From: Tuctoria greenei
Taxonomy: Eukaryota > Streptophyta > Magnoliopsida > Poales > Poaceae
NCBI GenBank assembly: GCA_036927565.1
Contig: JAYESD010000004.1
Span: 95,894,732-95,958,731 of the forward strand
Direction: 5' to 3'
Length of the DNA stretch: 64,000 bases
Below, piece after piece: positions 1-10,790 of the stretch. Numbering within the stretch: position 1 is the stretch's first letter; each line of letters begins with the position of its first letter. The translations under genes and the position numbers were made by a program. The notes under the pieces were generated by a model. That model was given only the letters and a program-made list of their open reading frames with translations. It was not told the origin of the DNA and ran no database searches.

Positions 1-262
1 CAATACAGGAAACTCGTCAATTAACGAGAGGGAAAATTATTTCATATAGTACCGTCATTATTAAAATTATTAACCATGGTTAAAAATAACCCTAGTAAAT
101 AAGGTGACAATTTACGACGATTAATGGGAACCCTTGTAAATAAAATTATTTACGATGGTACCATCGTAAATGCGAGGTCTATTTACGACGGTTGACCTAA
201 CCGTTGTAAACAAGTCTCTTTGTTTACGACGGTTTCCTGGAACCGTCGTAAACAAAGAGACT
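1..262 (+). repeat. CACTA-1 left terminal and subterminal inverted-motif array
   Basis: After the terminal 30 bp the sequence contains repeated copies of a motif near TTTACGACGGTT in both orientations (for example 113-122, 149-156, 180-190, 222-232 and the inverse at 242-251). In En/Spm elements such subterminal repeats bind the TNPA-type protein, which pairs the two ends during transposition. A matching array lies at 7770-8154. Confidence 0.8.
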
Positions 263-284
263 AATAAAAACCCACGCGCGCGAG

Positions 285-432
285 AGGGGAGCAGTTTCAC
301 TCCCCTCCCGCGAGCCACTTTTGCCTCCTGTCGGCCGTCGCCGCCACCTCCCACCGCCTCCTGCCCACCCGCCCACCTCCTCCTGCTATCTCCGGACCGA
401 CCGCCTCCCCTGATGCCCTACCGCTTGCCGCC
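285..432 (+). promoter_or_regulatory. GC-rich block at the 5' side of the CACTA-1 transposase
   Basis: A sharp change from A/T-rich repeats to C-rich sequence (CCGCCACCTCCCACCGCC type) directly inside the subterminal array. The same block is in the same place in CACTA-2 (20770-21315) and CACTA-3 (22310-22625). In maize Spm a GC-rich first exon next to the subterminal repeats (the downstream control region) is the target of epigenetic silencing; equivalence here is inferred from position and composition only. No protein is recognisable in it. Confidence 0.5.
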
Positions 433-1506
433 TCCCATGCCCTCTTTGAGGTTGTTAATTGCTTAGGTTGTTAATCTCTTAGGTTTACATTGCTTTGGTT
501 TTTTATTAAGTAGTTTACTTTGCTTAGGTTTTTTATTAGGATATTCATATGTTTAGGTTATTATTTTTTTAGTAGTTTACTTTGCTTGACAAATTGCTTA
601 ACTATAGTTTACTTTGCTTAGGTTTTTTATTAGGATATTCATATGTTTAGGTTATTATTTTTTTAGTAGTTTACTTTGCTTGACAAATTGCTTAACTAGG
701 TTGTTAATTGTTGAATTAGTTTGTCAATTGTTTAATTTTTAAGTTTTTGAATTAGTTTGTTAATTATTTAATTAGTTGTAAATTATTTAATTAGTTCTTT
801 AAATGTTTAATGAGTATGTAATTATTTTATTTTTGTTTAAATTTTGTTCAATGTTTCTGAATGTTTAATACTATATGTATATCAATGGGTCTTGAGCGGG
901 TCCGGCTTGGCACAACCTGACCTGCACAACACGATTCACATAACCGGGTTGAGACGAGCACGATGGCAGTCAGCGAGAATGAGGATGTCAATGAGCACAT
1001 GCGTATGGACAGTGCAACAACACTAGGAACATTCAACTTTGACCCACTTCCCTCCTCTTTCTTGTACTTTCCTCTCTTGTAAATGACCGAAAAATGAATT
1101 TGTTTAACGTAACCTATAGAAATTGATTACCCGTTTCGAGTCTGCATGTTTCACATGTGATAGGCATGTGAAACGTGCAGGTTCAAAATTGTCCTTTTTT
1201 GGACAGCCTGGGAGTGACCCAGGACGTGCTTATGACGAGCTAGGCATGGGGTCTGGATCCAAACGTGATTTTGGCAGCATGACCCTGTTGTTCTCTGCTG
1301 CACCATTTTTGTGCGTGCAGTGGAGAACAATGGGAGTATGCTGTCAAAATTTCGTCTAGATTTGTACTTAGTGTCTTGTCATAAGCATGTTCCCTCGGTC
1401 ACTCTTAGGTGGGTTTAGGACCCATAAGCTAGTTCTAGGGGCCGTGACATACACTAAAAAGTGAACTATTAATTATGTGTCTGCTTTGAAGTATAACCTG
1501 AATCAT
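433..1506 (+). other. CACTA-1 5' leader or intron, no gene
   Basis: A/T-rich sequence to about 860, then a block (about 870-1375) shared with CACTA-2 in inverse orientation at about 19830-20390. It includes a stretch around 1195-1335 that contains an inverted repeat around TGCTGCACC and GTGCAG. Short reading frames here have no family features. It most likely represents promoter-proximal untranslated sequence of the transposase gene. Confidence 0.5.
511..698 (+). repeat. Perfect 94-bp tandem duplication
   Basis: 511-604 and 605-698 are identical as read, including a 7-T run. Both copies begin TAGTTTACTTTGCTTAGG and end TTGCTTAACTA. A perfect copy inside an otherwise decayed element implies a recent duplication or gene-conversion-like slippage. 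Confidence 0.9.
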
Positions 1507-4500
1507 GGCTGAAGATTGTGCTTGGATGTACTCTGGTTGGAAAAAAGAATGGGCAACACTCAAATGAGTGGTTCAACGAGAAAAATGCTTTTATAGAACA
1601 AGCTTTTTTGTTATCCAACAACAATAAGGTGTGGTGCCCATGTATGAAATGTCAGAATGCATAGTTTTTTGACAAAGTGACTTTGACATTTCAGTGTGTC
1701 GAAATGGTTTCATGCAAAATTATGTGGTCTGGTACTTTCACTGTGAGACACGTTCTCAATCAGTTGAAGAAGAAGAGGTGTCTTATAACACGCGTGGTTA
1801 TATGATGGACGAGATGCTTGAAGCCATAAATCTTGAGTTGATAGAGGATGCTCGTACAGAAGAAGTTGAAATGTTCTTCATGCTTCTAAAAGATTCAGAA
1901 CAGCCACTTCATGATCACACAAAAGTGACCCTTCTTAGTTTCATCACCAGAAGAAGTGTCGAAAGTGACCCTTCTTAGTCTTATGGAAATTAAGACTAAA
2001 TATTTCTTCTCCAATATCTGTTACAACAATCTTATCAAATTGATCAGCGATATCCTTCGACAATCTCATGAAGTGCCGAAAGATATGTACCAGCCCAAGA
2101 AATGGATTTCTAGTCTTGGTGTGAAATATGAGAAGATTGATATGTGCCCAGACAACTGCATGCTTTTTTGGAAAGAGTATGCTGACGAGAAGAAGTGCTT
2201 ACAATGTGGTAAGTCGAGGTTCATCAAAGTTGATAAGACGAAGGCAAGCGTTTATATAATGAAGTGGCTCATAAGAAGCTTCGTTACTTGCATGCCACAC
2301 CTAGGTTGAAGCGCTTGTTTCTCTCCAAAATAATTGCTAGAAATATGCCATGGCACAAAGAATGTGTACGTGATAACGACATTGAAGTCATGGTGCACCC
2401 GTCTGACGGTGAGGCATGGAAGGCGTTGGACCGCTTCGATCCAGATTTCGCCAATCATGCAAGAAACATCCGCATCGGGTTAACCACGGATGGCTTCTCA
2501 CCGTTCAATACAAACGCCACACATACTCATGTTGGCCCATGTTTTTATTTCGTACATTTTACCACCATCTTTTTGTATGAAGTATGAGTTTATGTTTCTT
2601 TGCCTCATCATGCCTGGACCATATCATCCTGGTTCACGACTCAACGTGATGTTGAAGCCGTGGATTGAAGAGTTGAAAATGTTATGGACAGGAATCGAAG
2701 CATATGACTATTACAAAAAACATAAATTCAGCCTTTGAGCTGCATACATGTGGTTTGTTCATGATTTTCCTGCATATGACATATTTTTTGAATGGAGCAC
2801 TCAAGGTCGTTTGACTTGTCCGATCTGTGCTACAGACACATAATGTTTTCGCCTCAGTCATGGTGGCAAGATAAGTTACTTTGATTGTCATAGACATTAG
2901 TTACCTAAGAATCAAATTTTTAGGCAACAGAAAAAGGCTTTCAGAAAAGGACACCGTTGTCACAAAAGGACCATCCTAGCATTTGAACGGGTTAGAGATT
3001 TCTGCAATGTTAGACAAACTTGTACCAGATTAAAATCGTCCTGGATATTTTGTTGGTTACGAAGAGGGTGACAATTGGACTCATGTATGTGCATTATGGG
3101 AGCTATCGTATGTGAAGTAATTCTTATGCACAACATTGATGTCATGCACCAGGAGCGTAACCTCACCGGGTGCATTGTAAGCACATGCTTGGATATGATG
3201 GGCAAAACAAAATACAATCTAAAGGCTCGAAAGGATTTGGAAGAAATTTGTAACCGTCCGAGTCTTGAGCTCACTGAAACGAATGGCAAACCCCGCACAT
3301 CTTTCTTTCATAGACCTAAATACAAGAAAGAAGTCTTTCAGTGGTTGAAAAAGTTGAAATTCCAAAATGGTTATTCTACTAGCCTGAGACGAGCTGTGAA
3401 TATTAGGACAGGAAAACTCACTGGGTTGAAAGTCATGATTATCACATAATTATGGAAAGACTTCTGCAGGTAATATTTGAGGATATCTCAATGATGCGGT
3501 GTGGAAGGTGTTACCCGAGCTTAGTTATTTTTATAGACAGCTTTGTGCTAAAGACATCAAAAAGGAGATGACGGAAAAGTTGGAAATGGAGGTACCTGTG
3601 TTGTTATGTAAGATGGAAAAAAAATCCCTCCAGGGTTCTTCAACCCAATGCAACACCTCCTAATCCATCTTCCGTATGAAGCTAAACTAGGCGGCCCCGT
3701 TCAATACATGTGGATGTACCACATTGAAAGAGCACTCAGATGTCTGAAACCAATGGTTCACAATAGGGCAAGGGTTGAAGGATGCAACACTGAAGCGTTT
3801 ACACTTCGGGAGATAGGATATTTTTCAAGTGTTTACTTTGCAGGGGAAGACAATGTTAATGCTCCAACATTGCTGTACAATGTGGATGATGCACTCCTTT
3901 GCAGCGACCTCTCCATTTTTCGAACGAGTGGAACCACCATTGGTAGTAGCACGAGCAACTATGCTACACCAGAAGAAAAGAAAGCTGCTATGCTTTACAT
4001 GTACGCTAATATAGAAGGGATGGACAAATATTTTAAGTAAGTTTTTGCTCACTATCTATACTAATAAGCACACATGTCAGCATAGATACTAATCGTCCTG
4101 TTTTCTCCTTATGTAGTTTGTTTCACCAAGAAAATTGGAAGCATTAGCATCAACCTACAAGCAATCAAGTACTAAAGATGCGTCGTAGGGGAATAAAAGG
4201 AGGACCTAACTTCCAAACCTGGTTTCGCGATCATGTAACGATTTCTTGTCTTTCTCACACTTTATGGAGAATGATTGTTGCGCAGAAATTTCTTCTAACT
4301 TCTATATTTTGGACAGTGCAAAAAAGATGCAAGTGTCCATGAGGACTTGTGTCAACTGTCCTATGAATCGTTTAAGGTTAGAAGCTACGGTTGATACGAT
4401 GTCAACAGGTTCCGATTTCGATCAACTGAATTTGAAGATCTTCGTCCTCTCTAAGCAACATGCAATACCGGAGTTGTGAATACAGCTGTTGATGCTAAAG

Positions 4501-4975
4501 GACGGGTATTTAATTGTTATGGGATCACTAAAAAATCCTTGAAGTCACTTTTGCCGGGATAAGGTGCCCAAAGTAGTCTTTTTCGATTGCGATTGGTTTG
4601 ATAATAATAAAGAAACTCGAGAAAACCAATTTGGCATGGTCGAAGTGAAACACTAAGAATTGCTACAAGGATGTGACACATTCGTCCTTGCATACCAAGT
4701 CGACCAAGTGTATTATCTAAAGTATCCGTGCGAAAAGCTAAGTGCTTGGTGGGTTGTACAAAAGGTGAATATTCGTGAACGGTTACGTACACCAGACGAT
4801 ATTGGGTACCATGATACTCCGTTGTCGTTGAACGGTGAGATTGATGAGGTTTAGCAAGAAGAAGAGTTACCGGACCAATTTGACATCGAGCCTGGTCTAG
4901 AACTCAATGAATTAGGTGCTTAAGATGTAGAGACCCGTAAGATGCAAAAATGAAAACGACAAGCACTCATGACAG
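1507..4975 (+). pseudogene. TNP2-like CACTA transposase (Transposase_21 family), broken
   Basis: This is the catalytic transposase gene of CACTA-1, read in fragments across three frames. The N-terminus MAEDCAWMYSGW at 1507 matches the plant transposase-associated domain (a W-M-Y-x-x-W start followed by a Cys-rich CPCxxC segment). The Transposase_21 region spans about 2200-3440 and includes NIDVMHQE near 3130. A DUF4218 region follows (3640-4030, with QHLLIHLPYEAKLGGPVQY), then an 80-bp intron (4037 GTAAGT to 4116 TAG) and a DUF4216 region (4560-4850, with WWVVQKV). CACTA-2 keeps the same protein in longer frames, which makes the breaks clear: stops appear within the first 60 codons and frameshifts near 1950, 2270, 2500 and 2730. 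In intact family members the protein is roughly 900-1100 residues and cuts the element ends in the nucleus. It is not functional here. Confidence 0.85.
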
Positions 4976-5129
4976 AAGATCAGTGATCCGGCTTAAGAAG
5001 TAGATCACACGGCTGTGATACTGATGAATTCTAAAACTAGTTTCAAGTAACATTTATTTTATCTCGTTTATTAACTTCTTTATTTTCATTTTAATTCATT
5101 ACCAACTGTTCCTATAAAAAGGATTTCAT

Positions 5130-7603
5130 TGAGTAGGGGAAAGGGAAAGGGAAAGGTAAAGGTAAAGAACCCGGCGAAGGGTTTTCTGCCCATCAACGAG
5201 GTCTTTCGCGGCAGTCAGTAGAGCTGTGGCAGACGGGCCATGTTGTTGAGCCACTTACCGGAGCGGTCTTCTAAGGTAAATATCATTTTCATCAATTATC
5301 ATAAGTTTTATATCGCGTAAGTACTATATTCATCCATATTAAAATTTTAGGATCACTCTTCGCCCGACTCTGAGGCGAGGGGTCCACTTCAGCCACCAGT
5401 GGCTGACCACCCCTCGCAGCCGGGTAGCCCCCCAGGTTACTCAGGTGACCAATCTTCAGGGTCACCTGATGTTGAGATTCCTCGAGTGCGTCGGACTAGG
5501 AGTGGTCACTTCGTGCCTCCTCCTCTTGCTGCAGCAAACCCACGGGACAAGATAGTTATTCGTCCGGTTGGCGATATGTAAGTAAATCTCTAACACTTCA
5601 ATTTATATTGTTTTAGTCTTATAATGACTGATAATTCTATTTCAGAGGTTGGTACAATGACTCATTCTCGGGTCAAGGAAGGCACAGACAGGTCAACCGT
5701 GTACTGGGCAGTCTCATCCGTTTCCACTACCCAGGTGTAGTGAATGGTGTCGCCGCGTCGTCATGGGGCGATTATGCGACCGCCGCGTGCATGGTACACG
5801 ACAACCACCGGGAGGTTGTGTGGACCGACTTCATGGTATATATCAAATAAACTACTTTAATACAAGTCAATGATATTGTTCATACAATTACATACAAAAT
5901 TGTTATGTAAGGCCCGATACCGTTTGGAGAATGAGGGTGAGATGGACCATGCTAGGATTGTCATCCACAACAATGCCATAAAAATCCTGACGCAATCCCT
6001 TTCAAGTTCCCGGATTCAAGCTACAAGAAAATACTTCAAACTACATCCAGAGGAGAGAGAGGCGCGCCAGTTCAGGGAGACATGAGAGTTGGGCCAGTTC
6101 AGGGAGATGACTTCCACATACTTGATTGTGGAGAAGTATATAGAGGTAAATTGTTGATCATATTTTGTTGCATTATCTAATTATGTTACAAGTGCTTTCA
6201 CTTAATAATAATTGTGTCCAAGTTTGTGAAGGGGTGTAGTGGCTAGAGGGTCGGTCGAAGGCATACCAGGCCCTCTGCTTGAAGTGGGCGAGCGAGGATT
6301 TCCAAAACCTCTCTCACAACCGTCGAGACAGCAGAGGGACAGAACGGTCACACTTTTTTGGTGCGGATGGGTACTTCCAAAAATATAATCGCATTGTAAG
6401 TGTAACTATGTATTATGTTTATTTATATTTCATATATTCATTGTGCTAACACGTGTACCCACAGGAGCACGAAACTGGTCAGGAGCCTGCACCGATTGAA
6501 GTGTGGAAGAGGGGTCAAAAGGAGGTGATCCTTCATAGCCTGACCAGCTATGTTCTCAGGCGGCAACGAAGGCAATGGTGACTTGATTTTTCACTCGTAT
6601 TGAATTAATTTAATCAATTTGGCTGACTTTTGTTTTATTATTTATAGTCTAAGTATTGGTAGGAGACCAAGAGGTTGCAAGGCGATGACTTTGATCGGCA
6701 GAGCGGACCAATCGTTCCCCAAGCCATGTGGATTAGCAGAGGCGGAAAACCTCATGGACGGTGAGTTTATATTATTTTGGAATTACTATGTACGAATTTG
6801 CTGGAGTGGTCGACTCAAATGTAATAAACATTCTTGTTTTGTAGGTTGGGCATGTTCCAAGGAGTGGTCGACTCCAGGCAGGCATGTCCCTCCTCGTCTA
6901 TTGGCTCATCGTCCAGGGAATATAGCTGCCGGACCACCCACCTTGAGCTCCAGAGTGTCTAGGATGAGCTCTGCATGACACAGGAGGAGCTCCAGTTGGA
7001 GAGGAAGAGGCGAGACCGAGAAGCTGCAGCCGCGAGGGCCAGGGACGAGTACCTAACCTTGTATATGACGGAGTTTCATACGGTGATGGCGGTAAGTGAT
7101 CATTATTCAAATATGTGATAATGCTTCATGATCGCAGGCTATAACGGCTGGACAACAGGTTGTCCTTCCATGGTGGGAGCCACCAGTGGTTGAGCAAGAG
7201 TCGCCACAGCAGCCTACTTCAGGAGCTCAGGTACATTCTAAGTAACCTTAGTTAAACTTGCTCAAATCTAGTTAAACCAGCTCATTTCAAGCTAAACTTG
7301 CTGAAATCTAACTAAACTTAGTTAAAGTTGAACAATTCTGGCAAAACTTGCTGAAATCAATCTAAACTTAGCTAAAGTAGCTCAATTGTAGCTAAACTTG
7401 CTCAAATTCTAGCTAAACTTGCTCAGATATAACAAAACAAGTTCAACTTGCTTAATTCAACTAATATATGAACTAACTATACTTATCCATGACAGGGATC
7501 GAGGATGGAGGCTTGCACTCCATCACTGAATGTACAGGGAGCGCAAGACCGGTTCTATGATGAGTTCCCGGGTTCTAGAACTAGCAGACGGAGTAGTGCG
7601 TAG
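5130..7603 (+). pseudogene. TNPA-like second gene (plant transposase Ptta/En/Spm, Transposase_24), multi-exon, probably broken
   Basis: Exon-like blocks separated by short A/T-rich introns at roughly 5147-5274, 5351-5580, 5646-5835, 5911-6146, 6230-6396, 6465-6578, 6658-6762, 6845-7092, 7139-7230 and 7496-7603. The first block is Gly/Lys-rich. The second holds a Pro/Ser-rich stretch and the conserved end RDKIVIRPVGDM; the third reads WYNDSFSGQ, a hallmark of this family. A later block is an Arg/Glu/Ala-rich coiled-coil-like segment (6990-7085). The last exon starts after a TGACAG acceptor and ends at the stop 7601-7603. Family proteins bind the subterminal repeats and act as accessory transposase and transcriptional regulator. 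Some blocks contain stops (for example about 5273 and 6960), so a full product is doubtful. Exon limits are approximate. Confidence 0.75.
7231..7480 (+). repeat. Degenerate tandem repeat filling the last intron of CACTA-1 ORF2
   Basis: About eleven diverged copies of a 20-22 bp unit close to GCTAAACTTGCTCAAATCTA. They lie between the exon ending near 7230 and the acceptor TGACAG just before 7496. The same intron in CACTA-2 and CACTA-3 holds a different low-complexity tract. Confidence 0.8.
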
Positions 7604-7764
7604 TTTGTTGCATGTAAAAGCTTGTATTTGGACTTGTCATATACTTTTGTTTGGTATATGTTAATGCATGTCATATATCTGTTAATGCCTATGTGAGCTG
7701 GCCATCGAGGCAGGGCTGGCCTCGAAGCCAGGGCAGTGTTTTTTGTTTTTAAAATAAATATGCA

Positions 7765-8154
7765 AAACTTATTTACAACGGTTATAGTTGTAAATAAGCA
7801 CACAACATTTACGACGGTTTGCAAACCGTCATAAATAAGCACACATTATTTACGACGGTTGTCAGCAACCATCGTAAATAATTCAAATATATTTACGACG
7901 GTGACTGTCGTTAATAGGTTTCCCGCCCCACCACGTGGCAGGGTGGACTTATTTACGAGGGCTTGATTCAGCCCTCGTAAATTACTATTTTATCATGATT
8001 GTTGTCGTAAATAATTTTATTTATGAGGTTTATTAACGTCGGCCAGAAACCATCATAAATAAGCCATTACCATCATAAATAGGTTATTTACGACGGTTAT
8101 GCCCTTATTTATGATGGTTTCGCACCCTCGTTTGTCATCGGGATTCGTGTAGTG
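7765..8154 (-). repeat. CACTA-1 right subterminal array and terminal inverted repeat
   Basis: Many copies of TTTACGACGG/CCGTCGTAAA-type motifs, often as facing pairs (for example 7810-7834 and 7852-7879). The array ends in the terminal ATTCGTGTAGTG at 8143-8154. It mirrors the array at 1-262. Confidence 0.85.
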
Positions 8155-8307
8155 TTAGTGGATGGAGGGCGCATCGAGAGGGCGGAGCTGAAGGATGAAC
8201 TCATCGCCCTGAAGGAGGAGATTGACTTTATTCACCGTGGCATGAGCGCCAAGCTGCAGCGCTTATGCAATGCTGTCGGAGAGTCCGAAATCTACAACGC
8301 ACCATAG
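8155..8307 (+). pseudogene. C-terminal coding tail of the gypsy element (unidentified domain)
   Basis: An open frame enters from the CACTA-1 junction and ends at the stop 8305-8307. It encodes about 50 residues rich in Glu, Lys and Leu (ERAELKDELIALKEEIDF), likely a coiled coil, followed by a C-terminus ending ESEIYNAP. No catalytic motif is visible. It could be the end of an env-like or extra ORF, or the end of pol. It was cut off from its upstream part by the CACTA-1 insertion. Confidence 0.45.
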
Positions 8308-9803
8308 TTTAGATGTCCCGACAACATAGGATGCTTACTAGTTTAGTTTTATTTTGAATTTTTATTCCTCAAGTTTAAATTGAATAAAGTAAGCATCTTC
8401 AATTTTTTTTTGAATTCAATAAAGTGAACTTACCGGTTCATCTAACCCGGTAAAGTTCTTCCTTTAGTTTTTTTTGTTGAATAAAGAGTTCAGGGAACAA
8501 GTGTGGGGGAGGCACCACAAATCGTGAATTCTCTACAAGCAAAAATTGCATTACATCCCGAAAAATGTCGCAACCGAACATACGACTTAACACGTCGAAG
8601 CAGAGCACCACGAAGGCTAGAGAGTGTTCGACCGAACCCCCTATTCGGCCGAACAAATGTAGGCCCCGCACGGCCTTGTTTCCCTCCACGAGTTCGGTTT
8701 GGATCTCCTAACCCCAATTACACGTGCTACCTTGCTGTTTGAGTTGATTTATTAATTAAAACTGAATATTTAAAGTAAAATCAACTCAATGGTTACAATT
8801 AAAACTTTGTACTCCAAATTTGCTTGAGCTGAAAATTGGAATGCTTTATATTTTAATATATTGCCCTGCTTGTGATTCCTACAATTAAAATTGGAAAAAC
8901 ACATCATCTAAATATTTGCAAAAGTATGGAGTCTTGAACTTTGCCTAATTCTCTCGTTGAAAATTTAAATAGCCGCTAAGGCCATATGATACAATTTCTT
9001 GAAAACCACGTGCATATGCCACTTTGCTTTTCATTAAACTTTGTCAAACTTGTCACCCATTTGAGCGACATGCATGAACTTCTGACTTAGAAATTCTTTT
9101 GCACCCTATTCATGCAAAATTCTCACATTGAGAATTTGCATCAACTATTCATCCATCCATCCAAAAATAAACTCCATACATTATGGTTATCAAAATCTCT
9201 CTAGAAAAATAAGGAGTAGAAGACATGGCTACGAAAAAATGAGGGAGAGAGAAAAGAGCCATGTATCATACTTAAAGAGAGAAAACCATGGAGTCCACAT
9301 TTATCCATTATATTCATGTGCACAAGGATTTGTTGTCAATTTGTATGTTGCATAGGTCTCTCATAGGATAAAGTTTTTGACTTAGTAATATATGAATTGT
9401 AATTTGTGCCACATTTGTCCCTACCAAGATCCAAACATAGCCATATTTAGTATAGGGACAAAATTGGCAAAACATGCCAAGGTGAGGATCAAAACACTTT
9501 TAGAGACTTGAGAGATTCCAAATGAGAGAAAAGGCAATTGTTTCTTTGACTTTCCGAATATAGAAAATTGTCAAATCATTTCAGCTGGAGAATATCCGAG
9601 GAACTATATTCCAACCATTCCACTCTTCAAACACCCAAGATCGATGTGGTAGGCACATTCCAAAGAGGGAATTCATGAACTGAGGTATAAGTTGAAATAT
9701 CTAGTACTCTTATTTTCTATCTCACGGAAAATTTATGACAACACCTTAGTTCTTCTTCTTGCCTTCACTCGAGGACGAGCAAAGGACTAAGTGTGGGGGA
9801 ATT
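8308..9803 (+). other. Non-coding pre-LTR region of the gypsy element with a hairpin and two GTGTGGGGG tracts
   Basis: No gene is seen in these 1.5 kb. An inverted repeat GTTCGACCGAA / TTCGGCCGAAC with one mismatch and a 7-base CCCCCTA loop lies at 8626-8654. Purine-rich tracts AAGTGTGGGGGA occur at about 8499-8511 and 9789-9800; the second abuts the LTR and is the likely polypurine primer of plus-strand synthesis. Confidence 0.55.
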
Positions 9804-10542
9804 TGTTGACGGTCCTTAAGTGCCATATTTAGACCATCAATTCACCTCATAATGTGCATAAAAGAGAAACACAATATAGTTGTAGGGTTAAATACTAACC
9901 AATCCCAAAAGTGTTGATGTTTATTTGTATGCAGGTGAATTAATACACAAAAATACCAAGACATGCATGAAATAATCCATTAAATTGTATTCTGACAAAT
10001 CAGGCGACACCACGTGTCATTACATGGATCAAATGGCCAACAAATAGTAGTATGCGAGCCATCCAATGGTGTATCACGCATATCAGTCAATTGGACCTAC
10101 CCAACAGTGACCTGGAGAAAGAACAAGCGAAACAGTGAATGACCAGGTCGGCCGAACCCCCTGTTCGACCGACTTGTTCCTGGTGCCAAACTCAGTCAAT
10201 AGACGTGTGTCGACTCCTCCTGGCTTCTTGGTAGCGGGGATCACCGATTCAGCACATTTTATGGCGGGAACCGATCCTTTCCCACCTATAAATAGCACCC
10301 CACAGCTCATCACACACACACAAACACACACCAAAAGTTGAGAATAGAATACCGCTCCTAGAGTTTAGAGTAGTCCTAGAGGCCGCCAAGTAGAAGAAGA
10401 GTGTGGTGAAGAGTCTAGGAGGAGGAGGCTTGAGCTTGTCAAGTCCCTCTTCTACACTCGTACCCCTACAAAGGTTTCATTCAAATCAAGTAAACCTTTG
10501 TGAATTCATTTCAAGTTTGATTCTCGATTCAAGTCAGTTTCA
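9804..10542 (+). repeat. gypsy 3' LTR (about 740 bp)
   Basis: It starts TGTTGACGGTCC directly after the polypurine tract. It contains a second copy of the hairpin class seen upstream (10147-10173, GTCGGCCGAA / TTCGACCGAC around CCCCCTG), a TATA box in CCTATAAATAGCACC (about 10284-10298) and a CA-rich stretch (10312-10339). It ends in or just before TTTCA at 10538-10542, where the CACTA terminus CACTACAAGAATC (from 10541) begins. Whether the LTR ends there naturally or is cut by the CACTA insertion cannot be told from one copy. Confidence 0.6.
10284..10298 (+). promoter_or_regulatory. TATA box of the gypsy LTR
   Basis: CCTATAAATAGCACC is a near-consensus plant TATA element inside the LTR, so transcription would be expected to start roughly 30 bp downstream, near the CA repeat. 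Confidence 0.6.
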
Positions 10543-10745
10543 CTACAAGAATCGGGCAAACAAGTGTTGACGACAGTAAAATCGTCGGGGCCGTCGACCT
10601 TAAGTAGCGTAACATCGTCAGTTTTCCGGGACCGACGACAATAAATTTATAATCATCAGTGAAATTCTTGCAGCAGACGCGCTTATTTATATTTATCGGT
10701 TTCACCATGCACACCGACGATCTTAAACAAAGGCGTCCATTTCTC
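10541..10745 (+). mobile_element. Unpartnered CACTA-type terminus with subterminal motifs
   Basis: CACTACAAGAATCGGGC is a typical grass CACTA terminus. It is followed by repeated CGTCGG/CCGACGA motifs (about 10571-10582, 10590-10597, 10614-10636 and 10712-10721). No matching right end (a TTCTTGTAGTG-like sequence with the same motif array) was found before the LARD at 12349 or in 55182-60583. It may be the left end of a truncated Pack-CACTA that carried the RIT1 copy next to it. Confidence 0.6.
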
Positions 10746-10790
10746 CGACGTGGCCGACAGCCATAAGATGGGCCCGCCGCGCTCGGAAAA

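Larger units (their letters stand above)
1..8154 (+). mobile_element. CACTA-1, En/Spm-type DNA transposon (complete, degenerate)
   Basis: The two ends form an imperfect terminal inverted repeat of about 30 bp. The left end begins CAATACAGGAAAC and the right end, read on the minus strand from 8154, begins CACTACACGAATC; both run into AACGAGGG. The left terminus has CAATA instead of CACTA, a mutation expected to impair transposase recognition. Inside both ends are arrays of the motif TTTACGACGG and its inverse. The element carries a TNP2-like and a TNPA-like gene on the plus strand, both broken. The bases after the right end (TTA) would be the target duplication, but the left flank lies outside the window. 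The insertion sits within a gypsy element whose 3' part continues at 8155. It is close kin of CACTA-2: the leader blocks and transposases align. Confidence 0.9.
8155..10542 (+). mobile_element. 3' part of a Ty3/gypsy-like LTR retrotransposon, interrupted by CACTA-1
   Basis: It contains a coding tail (8155-8307), a long non-coding pre-LTR region, a purine-rich AAGTGTGGGGGA tract directly before TGTTGACGGTCC at 9804, and one LTR with a TATA box. The AGTGTGGGGG tract in front of a TG-starting LTR is characteristic of plant gypsy elements; an Athila-like lineage is possible but not proven. The 5' part must lie upstream of CACTA-1, outside the window. Confidence 0.65.
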
